DNA of 51,661 bases from Priapulus caudatus (GCF_000485595.1 NW_014577131.1:368329-419989); one strand, 5' to 3'. Shown: positions 11,386 through 23,253, counted from the first letter of the stretch. The notes: generated from the letters alone by a model not told the origin. Numbers and translations: made by a program.

Positions 11386-11391
11386 ATTAAA
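11386..11391 (+). terminator. Candidate poly(A) signal of B
   Basis: ATTAAA about 250 nt after the stop, conserved as ATTAAA or its complement in C, E, F, G and H. Confidence 0.5.
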
Positions 11392-12480
11392 CTGTGATTA
11401 CTTAATCAGTGTGTTTAGTATTTGTTTGTAAAACGACTCAGCACTACAATCCCACATCACGGATAAAACACAGAAAGAAAATATTAACAGAATGCTCTTC
11501 TATATCAGTCTACTGTCACGCCTTAAGCCAACCCACGCACTCATCCACTTTTTATTGTTAACATGTATCAAAGGCTCATATACCTAATCATTAACTGTAC
11601 GTCTCACTTTCATGGCAAATATGTCTGTCTTTCGTAGCTATTGTTTAGCAAAGCCAACAATGCGACGCATCTATTTGGTGTCATAAGTACTTACATCACT
11701 ATATGCATAAGCAAACCGCATTATGTTGTAGTAAAGCAACTTGCACATCGATCTTTGATGTCTAGCAGATAGGGCAATACCAAGGAAGTTAAGCATGAAT
11801 CACATCTTTATAGACAGATGTCACTGTGGTCGTTGGAGATTCCCAGCATGCGACGGGGAGGGGGTTGCATCAATAACAAGTAGAATATTGTCACTAAATA
11901 GGAATCTCAGTGGTCATGTAACACATTGGGAATTCAGGCGGTTTACCACAGTCCTATATCGTACCCGTATAAATTAAAGGTCTTATTACACGACGAATGT
12001 CTAATCGAAACTTTATTAGTAGAGACGCCTAATGAAGTGTGGCGTAATTTTGTTGTAGCAATTCATTCTAATAATCATTTCCGATGCTATTGGCAAAATC
12101 CGAAATCCTTCTTAACCCCATAACATCCTAGGAACCAAATATGAAAATCGTACATTACACGTTATGTGATATTTATTCAGATGACGTACGTAAATCAAGA
12201 TACGATTAAATAAGTGTTCATCAAGATATTTACATTGCCTATACATCTTGCCCTTGCCCTAGCACTTGCATCTTGCCCTTGCCATAGCACTTGCATCGTG
12301 CATTTTGCCACCTCTCTTTTCACTCTTATCTTTCGCCTAGCTGACACTTCACTTGCACTTTCAGCGTATCCAGATTTCTACTCGATGGGGAAGGGTGCCA
12401 TTAGTTTAATCACTATAGTTCTATCATTATAATATCCCCCAGGCAGGTGTATGTGTAATGTGTAGAATAACGGCACCGGC

Positions 12481-14009
12481 GCAGTAAAAATACAGATGAT
12501 GCGTCCATACGTCACGGGCATGGTTGATATATACCCACGTACCTTTATTCTAATTTTATAACTTCGCCGTTTTGGTCACCACCGTTACGCGTGTATTTAA
12601 TCGTTGAAATTTTATTTCGATGTGCGTAGGTAGATGCATCAGGCATCGCATCATAACGACCTCACTGTTCTTAAAGGTATTAAATGTAAACCCTTTATTG
12701 TGACATTTTCCGCATAAGTATAGCTTGACAAATAAGTCGCCTAGACATGCGTCCTTACGCCAGACTTCCTTTCACATTAGTAAACACCGTGTATTGTAAC
12801 TACCCGCGACATAGTTGCGGTGTTTTTGCTACTTTCACTTTCCGCGTCATTAAGCCGAGACCCAGCCTTGTACCGCCCAAGATAACGAGCAAAACAGTGC
12901 TATTATTACTCGGTCGGGTGATGACACCATCACGTCGCCTAGCTAACTGTTCCGCTAAACAACAAAGTCTCCTTCAAAAACGACGGATGTTTGTTTGCCT
13001 TCAACTATATTGTTGTTTGCGCACCTGTGCGAGTAAGGAAATAAAAGGCTCACATTAGGGGGTCAGACAGTTCAATGAAAAATAGTTTGTTTTTTCGTGG
13101 GTGTTATATCGGTCTCGTCATGTTCGGAAGGGTTTGCTTAAACTAGACAGACTGTCGGAGCTCGATGGTCTTTCTAACGATAAAAGGAAATCATAAAATT
13201 AATATAAATCGTAATTGTTTTAATAAAATACGTTGACCATATATTTAGTAAGATTAGTTACTAACACTGTTAAAAATGTTATCTCCCAGTATATAGTTCA
13301 ATAAATTTTAGGAAAATGTGTACATGCGTACTCTATAATCAAATTAATAAATGTAATCTTAAACAAGGTCGCGATTGTATTAAAAACAATATTGTATTGA
13401 TTATCTTAAATATGTAACAACAATAATGAATGAACTAAGATTCGTGGGATAAAATATCAACAGGAGGCATGTTTATATATATCACAATTTAATTATATTA
13501 TTGTATTAGTTATATAATAAAATTGTGAATTATAAAAAGTAAACGCACCATAGATATTTATCTATAGACCCGGTAAATATTTGAATGCAACAAAGGTTCT
13601 TTTATTATACGTTTCTTACTTAGGCCTATCTATCGACCAAAGTCAAATGACTAGTTGTTTTCTATTTACGTGTGAATAAATGCTACAATCGATATATTTA
13701 CACCGATGAAATCGATAAATAAAATAACACAACAGTATTCATTAGGAGTCAAGAACGTTATCATTAGATTAGCATATTTTCTTTTTAGGTGCTAGACCTT
13801 TAGCAATTAGCAACAAAATATTTTCGCATCAGAAAATGTCGCGAATAACAAGGTTCAAGAACGTTATGAACAATTTCCTGACGTTGCCTAGCAAGCAATA
13901 AAAGTTGTCGGCAACAGAGGTAGGAAATAAAAACATCATTAGCAGTCTGTGAAAATCGTTGGTGCAGAACTGATGGGCCGACTGGCCGCGCAAGCATATC
14001 GTCTGCATG
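12481..14009 (+). other. 5' flank of C
   Basis: Non-genic. A 103-codon frame at 12747-13058 has partial relatives at 16262-16492 and in reverse at 32028-32441. The frames break in other copies, so I read this as shared non-coding flank. Confidence 0.65.
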
Positions 14010-14081
14010 TGACGTCACGAGCTACACAACCAATACACGCGGGCGATCAGGAAGGAACAACAGACGCCGAGTAGTATAAAT
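14010..14081 (+). promoter_or_regulatory. CRE-CCAAT-TATA promoter of pseudogene C
   Basis: CRE TGACGTCA at 14010-14017, CCAAT at 14030-14034 and TATAAAT at 14075-14081. The layout is intact although the gene behind it is frameshifted. Confidence 0.7.
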
Positions 14082-14218
14082 GCAGGAAGACATTTAAGCA
14101 AAGGTACATTGCATCCACGAGAGCAATAGAGTACACACCGTATCTTATATACTCTAGAGATTATACCGAAATCGTTTGTCGGCATTCTGATAGAGATTGA
14201 TTCCACAACAACACAGTC

Positions 14219-15057
14219 ATGAAGTACATCGAAGAATTCCAGGTGAGACTCGAGGAGAAAACCTTTCTGCCGGGTGATGTTCTCCGTGGCAGCGTCTCCT
14301 TCATACTGCGTCAACCGATCAACGCGAAATCACTGGCTATCAACTTCGAGGGAGAAGGGCTCGCGGTTGCTACTCAGCTGAAGAATAAGAACTGCAGCCG
14401 CCAGTTCATGTATCTAGACGAAAAGGTAGCGGTGTTTAACAAGTCACAACCAGAGGCGATGGAGGCTTTCCAACTCCCGGCAAGCACACGTTCTTCTTCT
14501 GCAATCGTCTACCGAGAACCTTCCGGGAAGCTTCAGTTACTCTGCAGCCCGCCACGACGCGAGCATTTCCTACTCTATCTACGCTGTGTTGAAGACACCG
14601 AAGAGGTTCGGCTGCAAGCAGACGATCACCAGGGCAGAGGTAACAATACTGAAGACACAGAGCGATTACGACGAGGATTTCGACTGTGAAGATATTACTC
14701 TCATGGGCATGGCGGCTGCACATACACGTACATTCCTCTACACGAGCTTGAGCGTAACAACGGACACAGCAAGCTAGAAAGAGTGGCCACGCAGCTACCG
14801 TCCAGCGATAACGCAGCCAGATTGATGAGATCTTCATCGCAGTCCAGTAGCGACAGCTTGAGCGATAGTGATACCGAATCTACCGGGTCTAGCGACAGCG
14901 AGCTGAGTAGTTCCTACGATTCCGACAGCAACGTCGTGTCGCTTGGTTCGCTGGGTAGCGATGAGACGTACGATGTCACCGCTTGTGTCCAGCAAAATAA
15001 CAGTCATCTGATAGACCTGGCAATAGTTCGCTATTTAAAACTGTCATTGTATTCTGA
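14219..15057 (+). pseudogene. Arrestin N-lobe gene copy C, frameshifted
   Basis: The start and first 85 residues are intact. One A is missing near 14472 (in the codons for FQTPGK), one C near 14697 (DITS region), and the segment encoding QQMNMSS near 14995 is altered. The Ser-rich tail and stop region are otherwise collinear with B. As written it yields a 156-residue protein ending in an aberrant sequence. The neighbouring 15.4-16.1 kb is visibly error-prone, so some indels may be assembly errors and the copy could be functional in the animal. Confidence 0.75.
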
Positions 15058-15710
15058 ATATTTCGCATGCGATTCATTTCAGCTTGCGATAATATCGCTA
15101 GCACAGTTAACGATACTTATGTGCGAGACTTGATATCATTGTTATTATTTATAGTAGACATCATGTCGTGTTGTAGGTATTCATACCGTGATAGTCTAGA
15201 AGCTTAATTTGTTGACGGTTGGCTTGCCCGACTTATTGAGGCCAAATTGTATATGATAAAATACACCGATATGTAAATAATTTTATGTATAATATCATGT
15301 ATATGAATTAAACTGTGATTACTTAATCAGTGTGTTTAATATTTGTTTGTAAAACGACTCAGCACTACAATCCCCATCACGGATAAAACACAGAAAGAAA
15401 TATTAACAGAATGCACTCTCATATCAGTTTACTGTCACGCCGTGAGCCAAACCACGCACTCATCCACTTTTTATTGTTAACATGTATCAAAGGCATCACA
15501 CCTAATCATTAACTGTAACGTCTCACTTTCATGGCAANTAATCATTCTTCGATGCTATGGCAAAATCTCAAATCCTTTGTTAACCCCATAGACATCCTAG
15601 ACCCAAATATGAAAATCGTTACATTAACCAGTTCATGTGATGTTATTAAGATGACGTACGTTAAATCAAGAATAGCATATAATAAGTGTTCATCAGGATA
15701 TTTACAATTG
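15058..15710 (+). other. 3' flank of C with an assembly defect at 15538
   Basis: Collinear with B's 3' flank up to an ambiguous base at 15538. Sequence then jumps to the equivalent of about 12071, skipping about 455 bp of the unit. Beyond the N, indels relative to other units become frequent. Confidence 0.8.
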
Positions 15711-17521
15711 CTATGCAATCTGCCCTTTGCGCTAGGCACTTGCATCTTGCCTCTGTGCCCCTAGCACTTCTACATTGCCCTTGCCATAGCACTTGCTCGC
15801 ATTTTGCCACCGTCTCTTTGCCATCGCATCTTTCGCTCTACCTGACAACTTGCACTTGCACTGTTTCGCTATCTAGGATTTTCTACTTCGATGCGGGAAG
15901 CGGTTCATGCTTAGTCACGATAGTTTTATCAGTTATGAATGATCCCCAGGAAGGTGTTATGGTAATGTGTAGAATAACGGCATCCGTCGCAGTAAAAATA
16001 CAAATGATTGCGTCCATACCTCACGGCATGGTTGATTATAAACCCCCAACGTACCGTTATTCTCATACTCCGCGATTTTGGTCAACCACCCGTTCGCGTT
16101 ATTACGCGTGTATTTAATCGTTGAAATTTCATTTCGCTGTCCGTAGGTAGATGCAACAGGCATCGCATCAAAACGACCTCACTGTTCTTAAAGGCATTGA
16201 ATGCAAACACTTTATTGTGACATTTTCCGCATAAGTAGCTTGACAAACAAGTCGCCTACACATGCGTCCTTACGCCAGACTTCCTTCCACCTTAGTAAAC
16301 ACCGTGTATTGTAACTACACGCGACATAGTTGCGGTGATTTTGCTACTTTTACTTTCCGCGCCATTAAGCCGAGACCCAGCCTTGTACCGCCCAAGATAA
16401 CGAGCAAAACAGTGTCATTATTACTCGGTCGGGTGATGACACCATCACGTCGCCAAGCCAGATGTTCCGCTAAACAACAAGGTCTCTTCTAAATACGACG
16501 GATGTTTGTTTGCCTTCAACTATATTGTTGTTTGCGCACCTGTGTCAGTAAGGAAATAAAAGGCTCACATTAGGGGGTCAGACAGTTCAATGAAAGAATA
16601 GTTTGTTTTTTCGTGGGTGTTATATCGGTCTCGTCATGTTCGGAAGGGTTTGCTTAAACTAGACAGACTGTCGGAGCTCGATGGTCTTTCTAACGATAAA
16701 AGGAAATCATATAATTAATATAAATCGTAATTGTTTTAATAAAATACGTTGACCATATATTTAGTAAGATTAGTTACTAACACTGTTAAAAATGTCATCT
16801 CCCAGTATATAGTTCAATAACTTTCAGGAAAATGTGTACATGCGTACTCTATAATCAAATTAATAAAAGTAACCTTAAACAAGGTAGCGATTGTATTAAA
16901 AACAATATTGTATTGATTATCTTAAATATGTAACAACAATAATAAATTAACTAAGATTCGTGGGATAAAATATCAACAGGAGGCATGTTTATATCACAAT
17001 TTAATTATATTATTGTAATATTTATATTATAACATTTTGAATGTTAAAAAGTAAACGCGCCATAGATATTTATCTATAGACCCGGTAAATATTTGAATGC
17101 AACAAAGGTTCTTTTATTATACGTTTCTTACTTAGGCCTATCTATCGACCAAAGTCAAATGGCTAGTTGTTTTCTATTTACGTGTGAATAAATGCTACAA
17201 TCGATATATTTACACCGATGAAATCGAGAAATAAAATAACACAACAGTATTCATTAGGAGTCAAGAACGTTATAATTAGATTAGCATATTTACTTTTTAG
17301 GTGCTAGACCTTTAGCAATTAGCAACAAAGTATTTTCGCATCAGAAAACGTCGCGAATAACAAGGTTCAAGAACGTTATGAACAATTTCTTGACGTTGCC
17401 TAGCAAGCAATAAAAGTTGTCGGCAACAGAGGTAGGAAATAAAAACATCATTAGCAGTCTGTGAAAATCGTTGGTGCAGAACTGATGGGCCGACTGGCCG
17501 CGCAAACATGTCGTCTGCATG
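15711..17521 (+). other. Short-repeat region and 5' flank of D
   Basis: Degenerate CTTGCCC-type repeats (15710-15840), then the unit 5' flank, almost identical to 12480-14009 from about 16100 on. No gene recognised. Confidence 0.65.
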
Positions 17522-17596
17522 TGACGTCACCAGCTACACAACCAATACACGCGGGCGATCAGGAAGGCCAAATAACAGACGCCGAGTAGTATAAAT
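17522..17596 (+). promoter_or_regulatory. CRE-CCAAT-TATA promoter of gene D
   Basis: CRE TGACGTCA at 17522-17529, CCAAT at 17542-17546 and TATAAAT at 17590-17596, with the same spacing as B. Confidence 0.75.
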
Positions 17597-17734
17597 GCAG
17601 GAAGACATCCGAGTAAAGGTACACTGCATCCAGGAGAGCAATAAAGTACACATCGTATCTTGTATACTCTAGAGCTTATACCGAAATCGTTTATCGGCAT
17701 TCTGATAGAGATTGATTCTCACAACAACACAGTC

Positions 17735-18628
17735 ATGAAGTACATCGAAGAATTCCAGGTGAGACTCGAGGGAGAAACCTTTCTGCCGGGTGATGTTCTC
17801 CGTGGCAGCGTCTCCTTCATACTGCGTCAACCGATCAACGCGAAATCACTGGCTATCAACTTCGAGGGAGAAGGACTCGCGGTTGCTACTCAGCTGAAGA
17901 ATAAGAACTGCAGCCGCCAGTTCATGTATCTAGACGAAAAGGTAGCGGTGTTTAACAAGTCACAACCAGAGGCGATGGAGGCTTTCCAAACTCCCGGCAA
18001 ACACACGTTCTTCTTCTGCCATCGTCTACCGAGGAACCTTCCGGGAAGCTTCAGTTACTCTGCAGCCGACCACGACGCGAGCATTTCCTACTCCGTCTAC
18101 GCTGTGTTGAAGACACCGAAGAGGTTCGGCTGCAAGCAGACGATCACCAGGGCAGAGGTAACAATACTGAAGACACAGAGCGATTACGACGAGGATTTCG
18201 ACTGTGAAGATATTACCTCTGATGGGCATGGCGGCTGCACATACACGTACATTCCTCTACACGAGCTTGAGCGTAACAACGGACACAGGAAGCTAGAAAG
18301 AGTGGCCGCGCAGCTACCGTCCAGCGATAACGCAGCCAGATTGATGAGATCTTCATCGCAGACCAGCAGCGACAGCTTGAGCGATAGTGATACCGAATCT
18401 ACCGGGTCTAGCGACAGCGAGCTGAGTAGTTCCGACGATTCCGACAGCGACGTCGTGTCGCTTGGTTCGCAGGGTAGCGATGAGACGTACGATGTCACTA
18501 TATCAGTGTCCGACAACTCCGAGAACGAGACGGGCGATATCACCTATAGGGTCAAGCAAATGAACTTCTCCGCTGATATAGGCCTACTCCAAAACAATTC
18601 ACTGTTGAAAACTATTATTGTCATCTGA
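17735..18628 (+). CDS. Arrestin N-lobe-only protein, chimeric tail (copy D)
   Basis: 297 aa, one exon. The N-lobe (residues 1-147) is almost identical to copy B. The tail starts as the B type (SSDSELSSSDDSDSD, then SDETYDVT). From about 18499 it switches to the type seen in copy F (NSENET then DITY.VKQMN and LQNNSL), ending KTIIVI. The frame is open upstream to 17660, but that stretch begins with TTG and lies in the 5' leader. ATG at 17735 is the conserved start. The 3' flank is also F-like while the 5' flank is the standard unit, so the gene spans a recombination junction. Arrestin-fold adaptor role is inferred; no partner is evident. Confidence 0.88.
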   Translation: MKYIEEFQVRLEGETFLPGDVLRGSVSFILRQPINAKSLAINFEGEGLAVATQLKNKNCSRQFMYLDEKVAVFNKSQPEAMEAFQTPGKHTFFFCHRLPRNLPGSFSYSAADHDASISYSVYAVLKTPKRFGCKQTITRAEVTILKTQSDYDEDFDCEDITSDGHGGCTYTYIPLHELERNNGHRKLERVAAQLPSSDNAARLMRSSSQTSSDSLSDSDTESTGSSDSELSSSDDSDSDVVSLGSQGSDETYDVTISVSDNSENETGDITYRVKQMNFSADIGLLQNNSLLKTIIVI

Positions 18629-18818
18629 ATATTTCGCAGCATTACAATGGTTTAGTCGTTTGAAAGTATCACGTATTGCCATAATCAACGAGCTTATAAC
18701 GTTACCGTCCGATAATATTGATATTCGGTAATAACACGCTAGTAAGAATACTTGGTGCCATTCATATACGAAATCTAGTCGTGTAGGTAGAGTGTAAAGG
18801 TGTAAGCGCCTAATGGTA

Positions 18819-19145
18819 GGGGCACAGGAGCGTATTTTATCGCCCGATCGCGGCGAATTTTAAAATCGCTCGAAAAATTCGCCCGTGTGCCCGTTCACGT
18901 CGACGCCGATTTTAATCGCCCGTACGAATCGCTCGTATCAAAAATGTTAGATATTTTCGGCCGATTATTTACGCCGGCGATTATTTACTGGCAAATTCGC
19001 TCGTGTGCCCGTGTCCGGCGTATTTTGTCGAGCGATTTTTTTTTTTTTAAACCAATCGGACGTGTTGTTGATATCAATTACGGATAATAAATATTAAAGA
19101 TATTAATCGTCGCGACCGGGCGAAAAAATACGCTCGTGTGCCCCC
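18819..19145. mobile_element. MITE with 28-bp terminal inverted repeats
   Basis: The left end begins GGGGCACAGGAGCGTATTTT and the right end, reverse-complemented, begins GGGGCACACGAGCGTATTTT; both continue into TCGCCCG. About 327 bp long with internal repeats of an AAATTCGC.CGTGTGCCCGT motif. No coding capacity and no clear target duplication. Confidence 0.75.
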
Positions 19146-19282
19146 AGCTTCACAGGCACATGGAAAGCTTGCATATGATTTATAATTATGTCTAAACCAA
19201 TCGTATGTTGCATATTATATTTATATATATATATCGTATTCCGATGTGTAAATAGCGTGATCTGTGATGTAGCCGTGTATAA

Positions 19283-19288
19283 AATAAA
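19283..19288 (+). terminator. Candidate poly(A) signal of D
   Basis: AATAAA beyond the MITE, about 650 nt after the stop. No closer strong signal was noted, so the MITE may be part of the D 3' UTR. Confidence 0.35.
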
Positions 19289-19302
19289 GCATGAGTGACT
19301 TA

Positions 19303-20128
19303 ATCTATGTATCAAGTGTTTGATTATAACAACATACGATCGCGACAACTTATTACTTTTAAAGCATAGGGTATACTATATAGGCCCATAGATTACACGT
19401 CTATCTCGTGTTTTGATTGCAGCAAAAGTTTTACCTGATTCAAGATTAAATTGATTAAGCGTAAGGATTCTCTTCTTGCTGCCTCTCTGAGAATTATCGT
19501 TTCAGCAAAAGCCATAAATTTAGGAGCATGTGTTAAAAGCATTTAATTACGCATTAAATTGGGAAAATTTAGATCTCGCTACAATTAACTGTCTATGTAT
19601 TATAGGTACCTTACTTACCGTACTAATGCGCAAAACCAATTCTCACGTTAATAGCAGATATCTGTGTGTTATATTAATTACAACCTATATGTTTAAGGCG
19701 CGAAACCAGATCATATTGATCTATGTATCAAGTATTTGATTATAACGACATACGATCGCGACAACTTATTTCTTTCAAAAAATAGAAAATACTTACTATT
19801 CACATCGATTACAAATCTATCCCGCGTTATGATTGCAGCAAAGGTTTTATCAATTCTCTACTTGTTGCTTCTCTGAGAGTTATCGTTTGACCAAAAACCA
19901 CACATTTAGCAGCAAGAATTTATATAGTCTTTGTTAAATAGACATATTCCACACTTTCAATTGGTATGTGCAGATCACGCTGCAATAGACGTGTCTATTA
20001 CGGATATGTACTATACCTATCGAATTGCCGTACTAATGCGCAAAACCAAGTTTCACGCTAATAGCAAATATCTGTATGTTATATTAACTACAAGCTATAT
20101 GTTTAAGGCGCGAAACCAGATCATATTG
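19303..20128 (+). repeat. Direct tandem duplication, 416-bp period, two copies
   Basis: Units 19303-19718 and 19719-20128 both begin ATCTATGTATCAAGT and end CAGATCATATTG. They share GACATACGATCGCGACAACTT-like and AGGCGCGAAACC blocks. Copies are clearly diverged. No gene recognised. Confidence 0.8.
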
Positions 20129-22057
20129 CACCAATGATGTCGCACCTACATGGCCACGCATGAACGAACCGCATTCGCTAGTAGCCTGAAGGCAGAAACA
20201 TCCTTGATGTCTAGCGAATAGTAGAATATCCAGACAGGTGATTGGATTAGAATGCCAGAACGTGCTCGAGTCAAAATATGAAAATCAGATTTCAAGCGTT
20301 TTGTGATGTCGAAGCCAGTCATCTGTACAAAAAAGGTTCGAAAGAAAAGAATGAATTGATTTGCCAATATACTTAAGATTGATTTCATTTTTTCACTAAG
20401 ATGTTACGACCTCCGTAGTCACCAGTTAGACCGTAGTCGTTCCCACAGATGTAGTGCTATCTATGTTGTATGTGTCATAGGATAGTTCCCACAGACAGAA
20501 TAATAGTGTAGGGCTAACGGCATCGCGATCGATATATGTTTACGATGTTTACGAACTTTAATGTATTCACGCACGTTCCTTTAAGACTTAGGCATTTGGC
20601 GAAGTGAACAAGTCGTTCGGTTTTTGACCTCGCGCGTTGTACACTTCCTCTTTTGTAAATTAACTTGAGTGATCACCCGCAGCGGTTGAGCTGCATGGTT
20701 TACTATTCCAACTTTCAGTTACCAACACGATTCGACCTTGCACTGGTTGTCGTACTACGTGAGACTGTAGTGTAGAGACCGTTTTGTAGAGCAGCACGTG
20801 TAACCGCCTCTGGCCAAAGGGTAGAAAGATCCTTGATGCATCAAAGATGACAGTTTGGTAGTCGGCACGCATCCGCAAGTATAAGCAGCAGAGGAAACAT
20901 GGCGCGAATAAAATGTCCACAAAATAGCGATATAAACCAGCACCGCGCATATACACGCCAATCATATCGGTTACCAGTAAAAAACGTTCAAGGATCTCGA
21001 ATAAACAGATCTGATCAAGAAATAGATCAGTGAGCCGCAGCCAAACTTATACGATGTTAGGCAAAATGTCCATAAAATGACCAGACTGAAGACAGTTCGA
21101 ACAAAGTTACTCACTCAGCGTGCCGAGTAAGCCTTGTTTTTTTAAATATCTCATATTATATCTATTTTTATATTGCATTCCTCGAGTATTTCCGCCCACA
21201 ACAGCAGCGTCGGATGCACGCAAAGAACTGCGAGATTACACGGTGAGTCGTTTAGCGTCAAGGCCCGATACCTACTGACTATAATCACGCCGTGACTAAC
21301 CACGCATGACACTCGCTAAAGGTTCTCCGCTATAGATACGGCTATACTATTGCACGGCTTTGCTCATCGGGTCAGTCGGTGCAAGGTCAGGTATCGACTC
21401 GACGACGTCGTAAAGAAACGGAAAGCGGAAAGTTCGCGACACGGGGCCGTCTCGTTGATTGTGTGGAGCAAGGACGCGCGTCCGCCGCTGAGCGCGTTTT
21501 CCATAATGCCGCATGAAGGAATTTAAAAAATCGAGAAATCTATGGATATTTGTCGTCCGCGCCTGACGGCAGCGAGGTCGTTAGGTAACACACTGTGTTT
21601 TCCCTCATGGATGCGAAAGCGCGTACTCCTGATGAAGCGTATACGTTAGCGTATCTACTGCCATCCCTATGCATCATCTAACTAAATGTTCATTAATCAG
21701 AAAAACACTTATTGACAATAATATAAATATGTATTGTAGGTAAAAAAAAACTGCTATTAGATGCACGTTAGCAATCGAAAAGGATCCTGGTCGTGCGGTC
21801 TCAGTAATGGTGGAAACGTAATCGGAAAATTAATAGTATCTTTGCATTAGTGACATTTTGTGGCGTTTCGTTAGTGTAAATTGAGTGTGCTCAACGCAGG
21901 GATTAATTCACCGGTGGTTTAATATATATACAAAAATACACAATATAATTTACACATTAAGGAGAACTCCGACACTTGCTAGATATAAATTAAACAGCAA
22001 TATATACCTCATAATAAAAAATGTGTTAGTTGTAAAAACCATTATACATCTGAACAG
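20129..22057. other. Convergent spacer between D and E
   Basis: No supportable gene. 20170-20300 weakly resembles the unit 3' flank (CATCCTTGATGTCTAGC core). 21340-21660 resembles the distal 5' flank block in the orientation of E to H. The remainder is AT-rich and unrecognised. Confidence 0.5.
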
Positions 22058-22063
22058 TTTAAT
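22058..22063 (-). terminator. Candidate poly(A) signal of E
   Basis: TTTAAT on the plus strand (ATTAAA on the coding strand), about 107 nt after the stop. Confidence 0.4.
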
Positions 22064-22169
22064 TACTTGCATCGTTGTTTGCTTACAGTAAATAACCCCA
22101 TTACCTCATTAATAGACGATTCAGTACAAGTTATCCATATAATATTTAAACTTTGTCTCGTAGCAAAAT

Positions 22170-23147
22170 TCACATGATTATCACAGTCTTAATAACGGAA
22201 GTTTTCCTGACTCTATCAGATGAGATATTCATATTCCCGACAGAAGAAGTAACATCGCTCGTCTCCTTCCCGGTGTCGGTCGCTCGCAGCACTTTCACTA
22301 TGTATTCCTGTACGTCGTTGTCGTCCAGCCCGCTGTCGTCGACCGACGTGTGTCGGCTGCTGTCGAAGGCGTCGCTTTCACTGCTCTGCGACGACAGGCG
22401 ACTGTGGTCGCTAGACTCGCTACCCATCGAACCCAGCGACATGTGGGAATCGTAAGATTCATTCAGCACGTTGTCGGTGGAGACGGCAGATCCAGTAACA
22501 CTATCACTCGAGCTTTCGGTGCTGGACTGCGATGAAGATCGAATGAATCTGGCCGCGCTAAGGCTGGATGGTAGCTGCGTAGCCACTCTCTCTGGCTTCT
22601 TGTGTCCGCTGTTACGCTCAAGCTCGTTTAGAGGAACGTACGTGTATGTGCAATCGCCATCAGCGCAAATCTCTTCAAAGTCGAAATCCTCATCGTAGTC
22701 GCTCTGTGTCTTCGGTATCGTTACCTCTGCTCTGGCGACCATTTGCTTGCAGCCAAACCTCTTCGGTGCCTTTATCACAGCGTAGATGCAGTAGGCAATG
22801 CTCGCGTCGTGGTCGGCTGCAGAGTAACTGAAGCTTCCCGGCAGGTTTTTCGGTAGACGATGGAAGAAGAAGAACGTGTGCTTACCGGGAGTTTGAAAAG
22901 CTTTCATCACCTCTGGTTGTGACTTGTTAAACGCCGCTACCTTTTCCTCTAGGTGCATGAATTGACGACTGCAGTTCTTATTCTTCAGCTGAGTAGCAAC
23001 AGCGAGCCCTTCTCCCTCGAAGTTGATAGCCAGTGATTTCGCTTTGATCGGTTGACGCAGTATGAATGAGACGCTGCCACGGAGAACATCACCCGGCAGA
23101 AAGGTTTCTCCCTCGAGTCTCACCTGGAATTCTTCGATGTACTTCAT
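22170..23147 (-). CDS. Arrestin N-lobe-only protein, long-tail subtype (copy E)
   Basis: 325 aa, one exon, the most diverged intact copy. The N-lobe keeps FLPGDVLRGSV, AKSLAINFEGEG, GKHTFFFFHRLPKNLPGSFS and YAVIKAPKRFGC. The tail is about 45 residues longer than in B and differs in sequence: SSTESSSDSVTGS, SMGSESSDHS, then a unique acidic stretch SVDDSGLDDNDVQEYIVKV before DVTSSVGNMN. It ends KTVIIM, so the hydrophobic C-terminus is kept. The start is the conserved ATG about 107 bp below its TATA box. Degenerate copy I shares this tail type. Role as in B; the tail probably sets specificity (inference). Confidence 0.88.
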   Translation of the reverse strand: MKYIEEFQVRLEGETFLPGDVLRGSVSFILRQPIKAKSLAINFEGEGLAVATQLKNKNCSRQFMHLEEKVAAFNKSQPEVMKAFQTPGKHTFFFFHRLPKNLPGSFSYSAADHDASIAYCIYAVIKAPKRFGCKQMVARAEVTIPKTQSDYDEDFDFEEICADGDCTYTYVPLNELERNSGHKKPERVATQLPSSLSAARFIRSSSQSSTESSSDSVTGSAVSTDNVLNESYDSHMSLGSMGSESSDHSRLSSQSSESDAFDSSRHTSVDDSGLDDNDVQEYIVKVLRATDTGKETSDVTSSVGNMNISSDRVRKTSVIKTVIIM

Positions 23148-23253
23148 GACTGTGCCACAATCACTAGTTGGACGCCGAGAGACGATTTCAGTATACGCCC
23201 TAGAGTATACAAGATTCTTGGTGGAATATACCTTTCCTCAAATGTCTTCCTGC

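Larger units (their letters stand above)
11137..12480 (+). other. 3' flank of B
   Basis: Non-genic unit flank with the 3' UTR, poly(A) signal, AT-rich spacer and short CACTTGCATCTTGCCC-type repeats at 12240-12345. It aligns with 7218-8560. Confidence 0.7.

Noticed and set aside
11795-12123. Two overlapping 60-65-residue frames repeated downstream of A2 (7873-8201)
   Set aside because: They sit in the 3' flank, overlap each other, and are disrupted in C and in the reverse units.
12747-13058. A 103-residue frame whose relatives appear at 16262-16492 and, reversed, 32028-32441
   Set aside because: Similarity follows from duplication of the whole flank. Starts, stops and frames differ between copies and no known domain is visible.
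17660-17734. Longer N-terminus for copies D, F, G and H (open frame 25-28 codons upstream of MKYIEEF)
   Set aside because: It would begin at TTG, lies in the transcribed leader, and is absent from B and E. The conserved ATG is the better start.
20660-20965. A 101-residue minus-strand frame between D and E
   Set aside because: No recognisable domain, promoter or conservation elsewhere in the window.
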